Positions 17,484 to 27,947 of a stretch of DNA of 64,000 nt are shown here, in pieces. This stretch comes from an uncultured Duodenibacillus sp. (GTDB lineage: Bacteria > Pseudomonadota > Gammaproteobacteria > Burkholderiales > Burkholderiaceae_F). Within the stretch, counting starts at the first letter, position 1; each line of letters begins with the position of its first letter. The stretch is taken from NCBI GenBank assembly GCA_944388865.1, contig CALXKM010000002.1, forward strand, positions 85,945 through 149,944, read 5' to 3'. The position numbers were made by a program, and so were the translations under genes. Below the pieces are notes generated by a model. It was not told where the DNA came from. It worked only from the letters and a program-made list of their open reading frames with translations, and did no database searches.

Positions 17484-18878
17484 ATGGCTTCCAGCGTTTT
17501 TGATCTCTTTAAGGTCGGCATCGGTCCGAGTTCAAGCCACACGGTGGGCCCCATGCGGGCAGCTCTTCTTTTTGCTCGAGAGGTGCAAAGAAAGGGGCTT
17601 TTGGAGCGCACCGAGCGCATTTTCTGCGAATTGATGGGAAGCCTTGGCGCAACGGGGCGCGGGCATGCCACCGACAGCGCCGTGATGCTGGGACTGATGG
17701 GGTTGGCTCCTGCCGAGGTGCGCACGGAAAATGTGCCTGAGCTGCTCAAACGAGTTGATGACAAAAAGGAACTTGTGCTTGTCTCAAGCAAGCTCATCGG
17801 GTTTGATCGAGAGCGCGACATCGTGTTTTCGCCCGAGAAGGTGGCCAAATTTCATACGAATGCGGTGGAATTTTCTGCGCTTGATGCCGAAGGCGTCGTT
17901 CTTTTCGATCGACGCTACTACTCGGTGGGCGGAGGCTTCATTGTTGCCGCTCGCGTAGAAAATCCAGAAGAGGTTGCGCTGCCCGAGCGCATCAAGGCTC
18001 AGGCGCAGACCGAGCTTCCTTATCCGTACGCCAATGCGCGCGAGCTCATCGATCTCACGCGAAGGACGGGAAAGAGCATCGCCGAGATCGTTCGTGCCAA
18101 TGAAGCGGTGCAGTTTGCAGAAGATGAAATCGATGCCAAGCTCGATCACGTCTGGAGCGTCATGCAGCAGGCCATTGATCGGGGGCTGAAATCCGACGGC
18201 GTGCTGCCCGGTCCCTTGAAGATAGCCCGCCGCGCTCCGGGCCTGGCGCGGCGCATCGCTGCCAAAACGGTAGCTGACGATCCGATGGTGGTGCTCGATT
18301 GGGTCAACGCGTGGGCTTTTGCTGTGAGTGAAGAAAATGCCTGCGGCGGAAGGCTGGTGACCGCACCCACCAACGGGGCGGCAGGGGTGGTGCCGGCCGT
18401 GCTCAAGTACTTTGCCACTTTTTTTGCGGCAGCAACGCCTCAAAAAGTGCGTGAATTTTTGCTCACTGCCGGAGCCATCGGCATGCTCTACAAGCAAAAT
18501 GCGTCCATCTCGGGCGCAGAGGTCGGCTGTCAGGGCGAAGTGGGCGTTGCCTGCTCTATGGCCGCAGGAGCTCTGGCGGCTGTGTTGGGAGCAACACCCG
18601 AGCAAGTGGAAAATGCTGCTGAAATCGGCATGGAGCACCATCTGGGTCTTACCTGCGATCCTGTTGCCGGACAGGTTCAGATTCCCTGCATTGAGCGCAA
18701 CGCCGTGGCTGCCGTCAAGGCGATCAATGCTGCGCGTTTGGCGATGAACGGCACGGGCGAACACGTGGTGAGTCTTGACGCCGTCATGCAGACGATGTTT
18801 GCCACCGGGCGAGACATGATGGATAAATATCGCGAAACGAGCCGCGGCGGCCTGGCGGTGAATTTCATCGAGTGCTGA
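17484..18878 (+). CDS. sdaA: L-serine ammonia-lyase, iron-sulfur dependent, single chain
   Basis: 464 residues from ATG 17484, where the sequence starts like other SdaA proteins (MASSVFDLFKVGIGPSSSHT); a TTG at 17454 is less likely. The beta half contains the SSSHT loop, the alpha half the cysteines expected to hold the [4Fe-4S] cluster, seen in GAEVGCQGEVG, GLTCDPVAG and IPCIERNA, plus CGGRLVTAPTNGAAG. It converts L-serine to pyruvate and ammonia. In relatives it closes a gcvT-gcvH-gcvP-sdaA operon; here only the altered gcvT-like gene remains upstream. Confidence 0.93.
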   Translation: MASSVFDLFKVGIGPSSSHTVGPMRAALLFAREVQRKGLLERTERIFCELMGSLGATGRGHATDSAVMLGLMGLAPAEVRTENVPELLKRVDDKKELVLVSSKLIGFDRERDIVFSPEKVAKFHTNAVEFSALDAEGVVLFDRRYYSVGGGFIVAARVENPEEVALPERIKAQAQTELPYPYANARELIDLTRRTGKSIAEIVRANEAVQFAEDEIDAKLDHVWSVMQQAIDRGLKSDGVLPGPLKIARRAPGLARRIAAKTVADDPMVVLDWVNAWAFAVSEENACGGRLVTAPTNGAAGVVPAVLKYFATFFAAATPQKVREFLLTAGAIGMLYKQNASISGAEVGCQGEVGVACSMAAGALAAVLGATPEQVENAAEIGMEHHLGLTCDPVAGQVQIPCIERNAVAAVKAINAARLAMNGTGEHVVSLDAVMQTMFATGRDMMDKYRETSRGGLAVNFIEC

Positions 18879-18897
18879 TCGGATAAAATTCGGGTCT

Positions 18898-18932
18898 TTC
18901 TGAAAAACATGTTTTTCAGAAGGCCTTTTTTT
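18898..18932 (+). terminator. Intrinsic terminator after sdaA
   Basis: A perfect 24-bp palindrome centred on ACATGT (TTCTGAAAAAC and its complement) is followed after AGGCC by seven T residues. It lies 20 bases after the sdaA stop and before the miaB GTG at 18956. Confidence 0.7.
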
Positions 18933-18955
18933 CATTCTGCCGCCGGATATAAACC

Positions 18956-20293
18956 GTGAACGCAAAAAAAATTTATCTGCGCAGCTTCGGCTGCCAAATG
19001 AACGACTATGACTCGGCTCGGCTCATTGATCTGATGGGCACGCATGGCTATGAACGCACGCCCGAGCCTCAGGAGGCCGACCTCATCGTTGTCATCACCT
19101 GTTCTATTCGTGAAAAAGCCCAGGAAAAAACCTTTTCTGATCTTGGCCGCATTCGCGAAATTAAAAAAGAAAGACCGCATGTGCGCGTAGCCGTTGGAGG
19201 CTGCGTTGCTTCTCAAGAGGGAAAACGCGTCATTTCGCGCGCTCCTTGGGTCGATGTGGTCTTCGGCCCGCAGACGCTGCATCGCTTGCCGCAGCTTCTG
19301 GCCGAGCGCGAGCGCACGGGGCGGTCGCAGGTTGATATTTCCTTTCCTGAGATCGAGAAGTTTGATCATCTGCCAGCGCCTTGCGCGCAGGGGGCGACGG
19401 CCTTTGTATCGATTATGGAAGGCTGTAGCAAGTATTGCTCGTACTGCGTGGTGCCCTATACGCGCGGCACGGAAATCAGCCGTCCGATGATGGACGTGCT
19501 CGTGGAATGCGCGCAGCTTGCAAGCCAAGGCGTCAAGGAGATTACGCTTTTGGGGCAAAACGTCAATGCATATCAAGGCAAGGGCCCCGATGCCAAGACG
19601 GTGGACTTTGCGCTTTTGCTTGAATACGTGCACGAGATTCCGGGCATTGAGCGCATTCGCTATACCACAAGTCATCCTAAGGAGTTTTCTGATCGCTTGA
19701 TTGAAGCCTATGCAAAGCTGCCCAAGCTTGCCAATCATGTTCACCTGCCCGTGCAAAGCGGTTCGGACCGAGTGCTTGCCGCAATGAAAAGAGGCTATAC
19801 CCACGACTGGTATCTTGAGCGCATTGCCAAGTTAAGAGCGGTGCGTCCGGATATCTCGGTCGCAACCGACTTCATCGTCGGCTTTCCGGGCGAAACCGAA
19901 GAAGACTTCAATGAGACGATGCGGCTCATTGACGAAGTGGGCTTTGATGCGAGCTTTTCTTTTGTCTATTCCAAACGGCCGGGAACGCCTGCGGCGGCCT
20001 TTGCTGACGAGACGCCTCAAGACGTCAAGCTTGCCCGGCTGCAGCACCTGCAGGCTGTGGTGGATGCGCATGCCGCAGAAATTTCCAAATCCATGCTCGG
20101 ACGCATCGAGCGCTGTTTGGTTTTCGGCCCGGCGCGCAAGGGCGGCGGAATGCTCTCGGCGCGCACCGACAACAACCGCGTAGTGAATTTTGCGGGCGAC
20201 GCTTCCTGCATCGGCCAGATGGTCAACATTCGCATTACGGACGTATTCCCGCACACGCTTGGAGGTGAACTTGTCGAACAACACAACGTCTGA
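18956..20293 (+). CDS. miaB: tRNA-2-methylthio-N6-dimethylallyladenosine synthase
   Basis: 445 residues, GTG start. Domains: N-terminal methylthiotransferase domain with cysteines in GCQMND, ITCSIRE and GGCVAS that hold the auxiliary cluster; radical-SAM domain with CSKYCSYC (about 156-163); C-terminal TRAM domain. MiaB methylthiolates i6A37 of tRNAs. The miaB-phoH-ybeY-corC-lnt order is widely conserved in proteobacteria, which supports the assignment over RimO. Confidence 0.95.
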   Translation: MNAKKIYLRSFGCQMNDYDSARLIDLMGTHGYERTPEPQEADLIVVITCSIREKAQEKTFSDLGRIREIKKERPHVRVAVGGCVASQEGKRVISRAPWVDVVFGPQTLHRLPQLLAERERTGRSQVDISFPEIEKFDHLPAPCAQGATAFVSIMEGCSKYCSYCVVPYTRGTEISRPMMDVLVECAQLASQGVKEITLLGQNVNAYQGKGPDAKTVDFALLLEYVHEIPGIERIRYTTSHPKEFSDRLIEAYAKLPKLANHVHLPVQSGSDRVLAAMKRGYTHDWYLERIAKLRAVRPDISVATDFIVGFPGETEEDFNETMRLIDEVGFDASFSFVYSKRPGTPAAAFADETPQDVKLARLQHLQAVVDAHAAEISKSMLGRIERCLVFGPARKGGGMLSARTDNNRVVNFAGDASCIGQMVNIRITDVFPHTLGGELVEQHNV

Positions 20294-21329
20294 AGCGCTC
20301 AAGCCCCTTCAGTTTGCTTTTGACTGCACGTCCGGCGAGCTTGCAGCTCTTGTCGGTCCGCTCGATGAAAATCTGCGGCAGATCGAACACGCCTTTGACG
20401 CAAAGATTGCCCGCAGGGGCGCTCATTTTCGCATCACGGGCTCGCAGGCCTTGCAGGCGATGCATGTGCTTGAGATGTGCGCTGCGCGCGTGCACGCTGG
20501 CGAAGAGATCACCATCAACGACGTGCAGATGAGCGTCATCGGCGAGCAGTCGGGAGCCTCTGCGCTCGACAATGACCGCTACTTGCTCAAGACGCGCCGC
20601 AGCGGCCTGCAGCCGCGCACTCCTGGACAAAGAGCCTATTTGTCAGCCATCATGAATACCGACGTTACGTTCGGCGTTGGGCCGGCAGGCACGGGCAAGA
20701 CGTATTTGGCGGTGGCTGCGGCCGTTGATGCCTACGAGCGAGATGCCGTCGAGCGCATCATCCTCACGCGTCCTGCAATCGAGGCAGGCGAACGGCTGGG
20801 CTTTTTGCCTGGAGATCTTGTGCAGAAGGTCGATCCCTACCTGCGGCCGCTTTATGACGCGCTTTTTGATCTCTTCGGATTTGAAAAGACGCAGCGGCTC
20901 ATTGAAAAGCAGATCATTGAAATTGCTCCGCTTGCGTTCATGCGCGGCCGAACGCTCAACAATGCCTTTGTGATTCTCGATGAGGCGCAAAACACCACCA
21001 TCGAGCAGATGAAGATGTTTCTCACCCGCATTGGCTTTGGTACGCGCGCAGTCATTACGGGGGATGCAACGCAGGTTGACCTGCCTCGCGGCGTAGCAAG
21101 TGGCTTAAAGCACGCCTGCGAAGTGCTCGAAGGCGTGCGCGGCATTTCCATCGTGCGCTTTACGACTGAGGATGTGGTGCGCCACCCCTTGGTCGGTTCG
21201 ATCGTACGAGCCTATGAGGCTTGGGAGAAAGCGCACGGCGATCGACAAGAAAGCCGCCGCAGACAGCGCATGGAGCAGCGCCTTGGCGCGGCAGAGGTTG
21301 CACGCAACGAAGACAATGCCGCTGATTAA
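20271..21329 (+). CDS. PhoH-like ATPase (YbeZ type)
   Basis: Preferred start is TTG 20271, preceded seven bases upstream by GGAGGTG, giving 352 residues and a 23-base overlap with miaB; an in-frame earlier start lies inside miaB. Contains Walker A GPAGTGKT, Walker [12 protein letters not shown] and the C-terminal PhoH ATPase blocks. YbeZ proteins act with the RNase YbeY, encoded next, in rRNA maturation and ribosome quality control. The N-terminal ~110 residues form the extra RNA-binding-like domain usual in this subfamily. Confidence 0.9.
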   Translation: MSNNTTSEALKPLQFAFDCTSGELAALVGPLDENLRQIEHAFDAKIARRGAHFRITGSQALQAMHVLEMCAARVHAGEEITINDVQMSVIGEQSGASALDNDRYLLKTRRSGLQPRTPGQRAYLSAIMNTDVTFGVGPAGTGKTYLAVAAAVDAYERDAVERIILTRPAIEAGERLGFLPGDLVQKVDPYLRPLYDALFDLFGFEKTQRLIEKQIIEIAPLAFMRGRTLNNAFVILDEAQNTTIEQMKMFLTRIGFGTRAVITGDATQVDLPRGVASGLKHACEVLEGVRGISIVRFTTEDVVRHPLVGSIVRAYEAWEKAHGDRQESRRRQRMEQRLGAAEVARNEDNAAD

Positions 21330-21429
21330 GCGACTTTGATGGGTAAAAAGGACGCTTGGCTCCGGCTGCGGCAGTTCTCATAGCCGCAAATGTGTTTGAG
21401 ACGATCGCGCAAGCGGTTGAGGAGAATAT

Positions 21430-21945
21430 ATGACAGCGAATCAGACAAGGCGAGTGCGGCGGCCTATCGCCCGCATTCCCGTCAGGCGCAAAAAGCCGCA
21501 GGTTCAGGTGCTTTTTGAGCGCGGCGATGGAGCAAGACAACGTCTTCCCTCCCGTCGTCAGATGACGTTTTGGATTCAGGCGGCGGCCGACCGTCCGCTT
21601 GAGCTGTGCGTGCGTTTTGTCAGCGCGCAGGAAGGGCGCGAGCTCAACAAAACCTACCGCGGCAAGGACTATGCAACCAATGTGCTCACGTTTGACTATG
21701 AGCACGAACCCGTGGCGGTAGCCGACATCGTCGTCTGTCTGGAGGTGGTGCAAAAGGAGGCCCAAGAGCAGTTTAAGCGCTTTCCTGCGCACCTGGCGCA
21801 CCTTTTGGTGCACGGCGCCCTGCATGCTCAAGGCTGGGATCACGAGACAGATGAGGAGGCCGAGCTGATGGAGCAAAAAGAGCGCCAAATCATGAATGAG
21901 CTTGGCTTTGACGATCCATACTACGATGCCGCGCGCGGGCATTGA
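21430..21945 (+). CDS. ybeY: Endoribonuclease YbeY, rRNA maturation
   Basis: 171 residues with the zinc-binding H-x3-H-x5-H motif in [11 protein letters not shown] and the conserved nucleotide-binding segment [23 protein letters not shown] ribosome site precedes the ATG. An N-terminal arginine-rich stretch (about 15 residues) is an extension compared with E. coli. Works in 16S rRNA 3'-end processing together with the PhoH-like ATPase upstream. Confidence 0.94.
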   Translation: MTANQTRRVRRPIARIPVRRKKPQVQVLFERGDGARQRLPSRRQMTFWIQAAADRPLELCVRFVSAQEGRELNKTYRGKDYATNVLTFDYEHEPVAVADIVVCLEVVQKEAQEQFKRFPAHLAHLLVHGALHAQGWDHETDEEAELMEQKERQIMNELGFDDPYYDAARGH

Positions 21946-22073
21946 GCCTTGGTTGAGCTTTGCGCATGCATTGCGCGAGCTCGAGAGGAAAATTTGAGTT
22001 TTCTGAGAATTTTGCTATCCTCAAAAAACTTGGTTTTCCTCAACCGGCGCAAAACCAATTGCAGCCGGCGCAT

Positions 22074-23009
22074 ATGCAAGATCAACCACACAGTACGACA
22101 GAAACAGCCGACGGTGATCGGCACTCAGAAAAACGCGGCTTTTTGAGCCGCCTTCGCTCCGTGTTCGTCAAAGAGCCTACCACGCGCGAAGAATTTACCG
22201 AAGCTTTGCACCGCGCATACGGGCAGAAGCTTTTTGATGCGCAGGCTCTGACCATGATGGAGGGGGCGCTCGAAGTGGGCGAACTCTCTGCGGTAGACCT
22301 CATGGTGCCGCGCGCGCAGATTGAAGCCATCGACATCAAGGAGCCTCGCGAGGTGTGGCTGCCCAAGGTCATTGCTCGGGGGCATTCGCGATTTCCGGTG
22401 ATTGAGGGCGACATGGATGATGTCAAAGGCATTTTGCATGCCAAGGATCTGCTTCGTCTTTTTGTCGATCCCGACTACGACATTCGCGCGCATTTAAGGC
22501 CCGCGCGATTTATTCCCGAAACGCAGCCTTTGAATGTCGTGCTGCGCGATTTTCGTGCAACGCGCAACCACATGGCGCTGGTGATTGACGAGTTTGGTTC
22601 GATTTCCGGCCTGATCACGATTGAAGACGTCATCGAGCAGGTAGTGGGTGAGATTGACGATGAGTTCGACACCATCAACCAGGATAAGGACAACATCATC
22701 GTGGTCGACTCCGAGCACTGGCGCGTGAAGGCCGAGACCTATATCGATCAGTTCAATGAATTTTTTGACGTCAGTTTGCACGACAACTATTGCGAAACGG
22801 TGGGCGGCATGGTAACCGATCGCTTTGAACACGTTCCGCACCGAGGCGAGACGATTGAAATTGACGGCTTTCGCTTCAAGGTGCTCACTGCCGACGAGCG
22901 TCAGGCTCATCTCTTTTTGGTCGAAAAGCTTGTCTCGGCGGCCGTCACGCCCTTGGCGCAAGAAGACGAGAGCGCATCTGAAGGCGCGTCAAACGCGCGG
23001 GCGGCATGA
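22074..23009 (+). CDS. corC: HlyC/CorC family CBS-domain protein
   Basis: 311 residues from ATG 22074; an in-frame ATG at 21960 would add 38 residues of non-conserved sequence. Paired CBS domains occupy about 70-195 (VDLMVPRAQIEAID ... RFPVIEGD ... MALVIDEFGSISGLITIED), followed by the C-terminal transporter-associated domain with YCETVGGMVTDRFEH. There are no membrane segments, as for CorC rather than full CNNM transporters. CorC influences magnesium/cobalt efflux; the direct activity is not established. It sits between ybeY and lnt as in many relatives. Confidence 0.88.
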   Translation: MQDQPHSTTETADGDRHSEKRGFLSRLRSVFVKEPTTREEFTEALHRAYGQKLFDAQALTMMEGALEVGELSAVDLMVPRAQIEAIDIKEPREVWLPKVIARGHSRFPVIEGDMDDVKGILHAKDLLRLFVDPDYDIRAHLRPARFIPETQPLNVVLRDFRATRNHMALVIDEFGSISGLITIEDVIEQVVGEIDDEFDTINQDKDNIIVVDSEHWRVKAETYIDQFNEFFDVSLHDNYCETVGGMVTDRFEHVPHRGETIEIDGFRFKVLTADERQAHLFLVEKLVSAAVTPLAQEDESASEGASNARAA

Positions 23010-23049
23010 AGTTTTCGCGAAAGACACTGACGCAGCAGGAAAGTAATTT

Positions 23050-24636
23050 GTGAATTTCAAAGCTCGGATTGCGGGCGCAGCCCCTTTGATGGACTCAATG
23101 CCGGCCAAGTGCATTGGCGCTCTTGCGTTGGGATTTATGGGAGCGGGGGGCTTTGCGCCTTTTGAGTTTGCGGCAGCGGCAGCGGCTTCCATCGCAGGAC
23201 TTTTTTGGCTTGCGGCAAAAGAAAAGCGAGTCTTTGCCGGAGCTTTGATCGGTTTTTTGTGGGGGGAGGCTTTTTTCAGCGCGGGACTCTCGTGGACATT
23301 CAACTCGATGCATGTCTATGGCGGCGTGCCGGCTGTTGCTGCAGCGCTGGGCGTGATGGCGCTGGCGGCGTTTTTATCCCTCGTGCCGGCCGGCGTCTGC
23401 GCGCTTGCGACAGCGATCAAAGCATCTAGGCCGTTGAAGTTGATGTTTGTTTTGCCTGGACTCTGGTGCCTGGGCGAACTTGTGCGCGGCTCCTGGGTAA
23501 TGGGCTTTGGCTGGCTTTCATTGGGCTACGCCTACGTGGATTCGCTTTTTAAAAACTGGGCGCCGGCTGCCGGCGTCTACGGCGTGGGACTTGTCGTCAA
23601 CATGCTCATTGGTGCGCTGTTGGTGCTTTTGGCAGGGCAGGAAAATAAAAAGCGCGTGCTGCTTCGTGCGGCCACGGCGATATGGGCGGGACTTTTGGCC
23701 TTGAGCACCGTGGCGCTTGACTTGGTGCAATGGTCTAAGCCCGCTCAATCAATCGAAGTGCGCGTCGTGCAGCCGGATCTTCCCGTGGCCATGCATCTCA
23801 CGCAGGGCATGCAGGCGCAGCGTGTTGCGCGAGCTGAAGCGATGAGCAAGCGCAGCGCCATGTCTTCGCACATTGATCTCATCGTCTGGCCCGAGGGGCT
23901 CTACAGCTATCCTCTGCAGCGCCTTGGTCCTGAGAGTCTGCAGGCTGCGCTTGGGACGGCTTCGGTCATGGATGCAGAGCTTCTTTTAAACGGCTTTAGT
24001 CAGAGATCTGACAAGACGTTTTTTAATTCCATCTGGCTTGCAGCCATTGAGGACGGAAAAGAAGACGAGGGAGCGCGGCTGCGTGAAATATATCAAAAGC
24101 ACCATCTTGTGCCTTTCGGAGAGTTTGTCCCTGCGGGATTTCGCTGGTTTGTCGATGCGCTTGGCATTCCCATGGCAGATCAGTCTGCGGGACCTGCGGG
24201 CGGCGCTCGTTTCGTGACATTGGCAGGAATTCCTGCGGCGCTTACCGTGTGCTACGAAAACATGTTCGGCGAAGAACTGCGTCTGTGGTGGCGCCATGGC
24301 AATCCCCAGGTCATGATCAACTTGGCTAACCTCGGCTGGTTTGCGCCTTGGGCGACGGAGCAGTTTTCGCAGATGAGCGCAATGCGTGCGCTTGAAACCG
24401 CTCGTCCCGTTCTGCAGGCCGTCAACAATGCCGGGTCGATGCTCATTGCGCCTGATGGGATTATCGAGCGCTCGGCTTTGCCGGGAGCGCAGAATCTGGA
24501 TTTAACGCTCACCTCGTACGTGGGCGAGCCCACGCCCTTTGTGCGTTTTGGCAATGCGTCGGCAGCCTTGGCAGCACTGGTGCTTATTTTGATCGGTGCT
24601 GCAGCTGGGCGCTTTTTCGCAAGAGCGAAGGCTTAA
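23050..24636 (+). CDS. lnt: Apolipoprotein N-acyltransferase
   Basis: 528 residues with a GTG start behind AGGAAAG. The first ~240 residues form several membrane segments; the periplasmic nitrilase domain has the catalytic triad: glutamate in VWPEGLYSY (about 283), lysine in YQKHHLVPFGEF (about 347) and cysteine in VCYENMFGE (about 402). A final membrane helix closes the protein. It adds the third acyl chain to mature lipoproteins; lgt, the first enzyme of that pathway, lies at 57240. Confidence 0.93.
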   Translation: MNFKARIAGAAPLMDSMPAKCIGALALGFMGAGGFAPFEFAAAAAASIAGLFWLAAKEKRVFAGALIGFLWGEAFFSAGLSWTFNSMHVYGGVPAVAAALGVMALAAFLSLVPAGVCALATAIKASRPLKLMFVLPGLWCLGELVRGSWVMGFGWLSLGYAYVDSLFKNWAPAAGVYGVGLVVNMLIGALLVLLAGQENKKRVLLRAATAIWAGLLALSTVALDLVQWSKPAQSIEVRVVQPDLPVAMHLTQGMQAQRVARAEAMSKRSAMSSHIDLIVWPEGLYSYPLQRLGPESLQAALGTASVMDAELLLNGFSQRSDKTFFNSIWLAAIEDGKEDEGARLREIYQKHHLVPFGEFVPAGFRWFVDALGIPMADQSAGPAGGARFVTLAGIPAALTVCYENMFGEELRLWWRHGNPQVMINLANLGWFAPWATEQFSQMSAMRALETARPVLQAVNNAGSMLIAPDGIIERSALPGAQNLDLTLTSYVGEPTPFVRFGNASAALAALVLILIGAAAGRFFARAKA

Positions 24637-24783
24637 GGACTCAGTGCGGGAGTGCGGCACGTAGTTAGGCGGGCAATTCGCACTTTTGGCAATCTGATAA
24701 AATTTCACCCCTGTTTTGTCCGGCGCATCTAAGCCTATGCACAACCAAATCCGAAGCTCTCAAACGGCGAGGACAAGGTTTTT

Positions 24784-24841
24784 ATGTTGATGGCTGTCGT
24801 CGGCGTCTGCGGCTAGCGTTTGCCGGCCGGCTCACATTTTT
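24784..24841 (+). promoter_or_regulatory. Possible leader peptide and stem-loop upstream of glyQ
   Basis: A 10-codon ORF ([10 protein letters not shown], 24784-24816) with two GGC glycine codons near its end follows an AAGG-like ribosome site. GTCGGC (24799-24804) can pair with GCCGGC (24822-24827), and a run of five T residues follows at 24837-24841, 13 bases before the glyQ ATG. The layout resembles transcription attenuation, but two glycines in ten codons is weak evidence. Confidence 0.25.
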
Positions 24842-24853
24842 GGTCGATTTTTT

Positions 24854-25756
24854 ATGCTTACTTTTCAGGAAGTGATCCTGCGTCTGCAGGACTATTGGAA
24901 CAAACAGGGCTGCGCGCTGCTGCAGCCGATCGATATTGAAGTTGGTGCCGGCACTTCGCACACGGCCACGTTCCTGCGGGCGCTGGGCCCTGAGCCCTGG
25001 CGCGCTGCCTACGTGCAGCCCTCGCGCCGCCCCAAGGATGCCCGCTACGGCGAAAATCCCAATCGACTGCATCAGCACCATCAGTATCAGGTGGTTTTAA
25101 AGCCTAGTCCCGTCAACATCGTCGATCTCTACCTCAATTCCCTTCGCAGCCTTGGAATCGACACCGAAGTCAACGACGTGCGCTTTGTCGAAGACAACTG
25201 GGAAAACCCGACGCTGGGCGCCTGGGGTCTGGGCTGGGAAGTGTGGATGAACGGCATGGAAATCACGCAGTTTACGTATTTCCAGCAGGTGGGCGGCCTG
25301 GAATGCAAGCCGATCACAGGCGAGATTACCTATGGGCTTGAGCGCTTGACGATGTACCTGCAAAACTGCGACAACGTCTTTGATCTCGTCTACACGAAGT
25401 GGACCGATGGTCTGGGCAAGGAGCACACGCTCACCTACGGCGACGTGTTCCATCAAAACGAAGTCGAGCAGAGTCACTACAACTTTGAAGCGAGCGATCC
25501 GGACAAGCTCTTTGCGCAGTTTGACTACTTTGAGAGCGAAGCCAAGCGCCTGATGGAACTTCAGCTTGCGCTGCCCGCTTATGAAATGGTTCTGAAGGCC
25601 GGTCACACCTTCAATCTTCTTGATGCCCGCGGCGCTATTTCGGTGACCGAGCGCGCTGCTTATATTGCCCGCATCCGCAACTTTAGCCGTGCTGTGGCGC
25701 AAAGCTACTATGACGCGCGCGAGCGTTTGGGCTTTCCGATGCTCAAGACCGAGTAA
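24854..25756 (+). CDS. glyQ: Glycyl-tRNA synthetase alpha subunit
   Basis: 300 residues with the class II catalytic-subunit blocks [37 protein letters not shown] and [19 protein letters not shown]. Together with the beta subunit it forms the alpha2beta2 GlyRS typical of most proteobacteria. Full length; glyS follows after 47 bases. Confidence 0.97.
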   Translation: MLTFQEVILRLQDYWNKQGCALLQPIDIEVGAGTSHTATFLRALGPEPWRAAYVQPSRRPKDARYGENPNRLHQHHQYQVVLKPSPVNIVDLYLNSLRSLGIDTEVNDVRFVEDNWENPTLGAWGLGWEVWMNGMEITQFTYFQQVGGLECKPITGEITYGLERLTMYLQNCDNVFDLVYTKWTDGLGKEHTLTYGDVFHQNEVEQSHYNFEASDPDKLFAQFDYFESEAKRLMELQLALPAYEMVLKAGHTFNLLDARGAISVTERAAYIARIRNFSRAVAQSYYDARERLGFPMLKTE

Positions 25757-25803
25757 GCGGATCGAACAAAGATAAACGAAGAATTTTGAGTGGTACGAAA
25801 GAA

Positions 25804-27897
25804 ATGACCAGTCTTCTTGTTGAATTGCAAACCGAAGAGCTGCCGCCTAAGGCGCTCAAAAAACTTTCTGCGGCTTTTGCCGATGGCCTCAACAAGGCGC
25901 TTGCCGCACGCCGCATTCTGGCCGAAGGCTCGACAATGACGCCTTATGGGTCGCCGCGCCGCATGGCGGTGCACATCACCAATGTGCTCGAAAAGTCCCC
26001 TGACGAGGCTTTTACTCAGCGTCTGGTCCCCGTCAAGGTTGGCCTTGATGCGCAGGGCAATCCGACGGCGGCGCTTACCAAAAAGATGAATGCGCTTGGA
26101 ATTTCCTGCAGCGTTGACGCTCTTAAGCGCGTCAACGACGGCAAGAACGAGCAGCTCGTCTACGAAGGCGTGCGTGCCGGAATTCCCGTGGCCGAAGCCG
26201 TGCAAAAGGCGCTCGACGAGGCCGTCAAAGCGCTTCCCATCCCCAAGGTGATGAATTATCAGCTGGCCGACGGCGTCACGACCGTTCAGTTCGTGCGTCC
26301 CGTCAAGCACCTGACGGCGCTCTACGGCGAAGAAGTGCTCGACGTGCGCATGTTTGGCTTAAAGGCCGGCCGCACCACGGTGGGGCATCGCTTCCATACC
26401 CATGCACCCATTGAAATTCGCAGCGCCGACAGCTATGCCGAGCAGCTTCTGAGCGAAGGCAAGGTGATTGCAAGCTACAGCGAGCGCCGCGCCAAGCTCG
26501 TGGAGCTTTTAAACGAAGCCGCGCAGCGCGCGGGCGGCACTCTTATTGCGCCCGAGGATCTCATTGACGAGACGAATTCTCTGACCGAGTGGCCGGTGAT
26601 CTATGTTTCCGAATTCGAAGAGAAGTATCTGGCCGTGCCCGAAGAGTGCCTTATTCTGACGATGCAGACCAACCAGAAGTACTTCCCGATGCGCGATGCG
26701 CAGGGCAAGCTCATGAATCGCTTCTGTCTAGTGTCTCATATCGAAGCCAAGGACGATGGCGCTGCCATTATCTCGGGCAATGCCCGCGTCGTGCGCGCTC
26801 GCTTGGCCGATGCCGAATTCTTCTACACGCAGGACTGCCAGACGAAGCTTGCCGACCGCGTTGAGGGCTTAAAGCACGTGGTCTATCACAACAAGCTCGG
26901 CACTCAAGCCGAGCGCATGCTGCGCGTGAAGGCCATTGCGGGTGCTGTTGCCGACAAAATCGGCGCAGACCGTGCGCACGCCGAGCGCGCCGCGATGCTT
27001 GCCAAGGCAGATCTGCGCACGCTCATGGTGGGTGAATTCCCCGAGCTGCAGGGCATCATGGGCGAGTATTATGCCCGTCACGACGGCGAGCCCGACGATG
27101 TGGCGCTTGCCATTCGCGAGCACTATGAGCCGCGTTTTGCGGGCGACGAGCTTCCCTCTACGCCGGTGTCGATTGCTGTTGCCTTGGCCGACAAGCTCGA
27201 GACGCTTTGCGGCATGTTCGGCATCGGACAGATGCCCACGGGCGACAAGGATCCCTTTGCGCTGCGCCGCCATGCGTTGGGCGTGCTGCGCATGCTCATC
27301 GAAAAGAAGCTGCCTGTTGCGCTTGACGATCTCGTAAAGACGGCTTTTGCCGTAGAAACGAAGGTCGAGGGCGTCAAGGATGCGCAAAAAGAGCTTCTAG
27401 CCTTCTTCTTTGACCGTTTGCGCGTCATGATGCGCGATGCGGGCTATACGGCGCAGGAAGTCGATGCCGTGCTCGCCTTGGGCGACATGCGCGTCGTGCA
27501 GACCCCGCTCAGACTGAAGGCTGTGCGCGAATTTATGCAGCTGCCCGAAGCCGAAAGCCTCACTGCAGCCAACAAGCGCATCGGCAATATTCTCAAGAAG
27601 GCCGAGCTTGCCGAAGATGCGCAGGTTGTGCCTGAGCTTCTTGCCGAAAAGGCTGAAAAGGCGCTTTTTGATGCCGTGGGCGATCATGAACCCATTGCGA
27701 AGCTTCTCTTTGAAAAGGGTGAATTTGAGGCAATGCTCGCTTCGCTCACTCCGCTTAAGGACTCGGTTGATGCCTTCTTTGCCGACGTGATGGTCAACTG
27801 CGAGGACGCCTCGCTGCGAGCCAATCGTCTGGCGCTCTTAAAGCGGCTCTACGTTTTGATGAACCGCGTGGCCGAGCTCTCGAAGCTTGCCAAGTAG
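25804..27897 (+). CDS. glyS: Glycyl-tRNA synthetase beta subunit
   Basis: About 697 residues from ATG 25804, where the sequence MTSLLVELQTEELPPKALK aligns with family starts; a TTG at 25786 would add six residues. The long tRNA-binding subunit carries HRFHTHAPIEI, the HD-like central domain and a C-terminal anticodon-binding helical domain (DALR-like). Pairs with glyQ immediately upstream. Confidence 0.96.
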   Translation: MTSLLVELQTEELPPKALKKLSAAFADGLNKALAARRILAEGSTMTPYGSPRRMAVHITNVLEKSPDEAFTQRLVPVKVGLDAQGNPTAALTKKMNALGISCSVDALKRVNDGKNEQLVYEGVRAGIPVAEAVQKALDEAVKALPIPKVMNYQLADGVTTVQFVRPVKHLTALYGEEVLDVRMFGLKAGRTTVGHRFHTHAPIEIRSADSYAEQLLSEGKVIASYSERRAKLVELLNEAAQRAGGTLIAPEDLIDETNSLTEWPVIYVSEFEEKYLAVPEECLILTMQTNQKYFPMRDAQGKLMNRFCLVSHIEAKDDGAAIISGNARVVRARLADAEFFYTQDCQTKLADRVEGLKHVVYHNKLGTQAERMLRVKAIAGAVADKIGADRAHAERAAMLAKADLRTLMVGEFPELQGIMGEYYARHDGEPDDVALAIREHYEPRFAGDELPSTPVSIAVALADKLETLCGMFGIGQMPTGDKDPFALRRHALGVLRMLIEKKLPVALDDLVKTAFAVETKVEGVKDAQKELLAFFFDRLRVMMRDAGYTAQEVDAVLALGDMRVVQTPLRLKAVREFMQLPEAESLTAANKRIGNILKKAELAEDAQVVPELLAEKAEKALFDAVGDHEPIAKLLFEKGEFEAMLASLTPLKDSVDAFFADVMVNCEDASLRANRLALLKRLYVLMNRVAELSKLAK

Positions 27898-27947
27898 TCA
27901 AGAGTTCTCGGACTTTGACTGTCTGTGCCTAGAAAAGGAGAGTGGTC

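Noticed and set aside
17784-18965. 393-codon minus-strand frame opposite sdaA
   Set aside because: sdaA is complete with its iron-sulfur cysteines; the antisense frame has no recognisable motifs or ribosome site.
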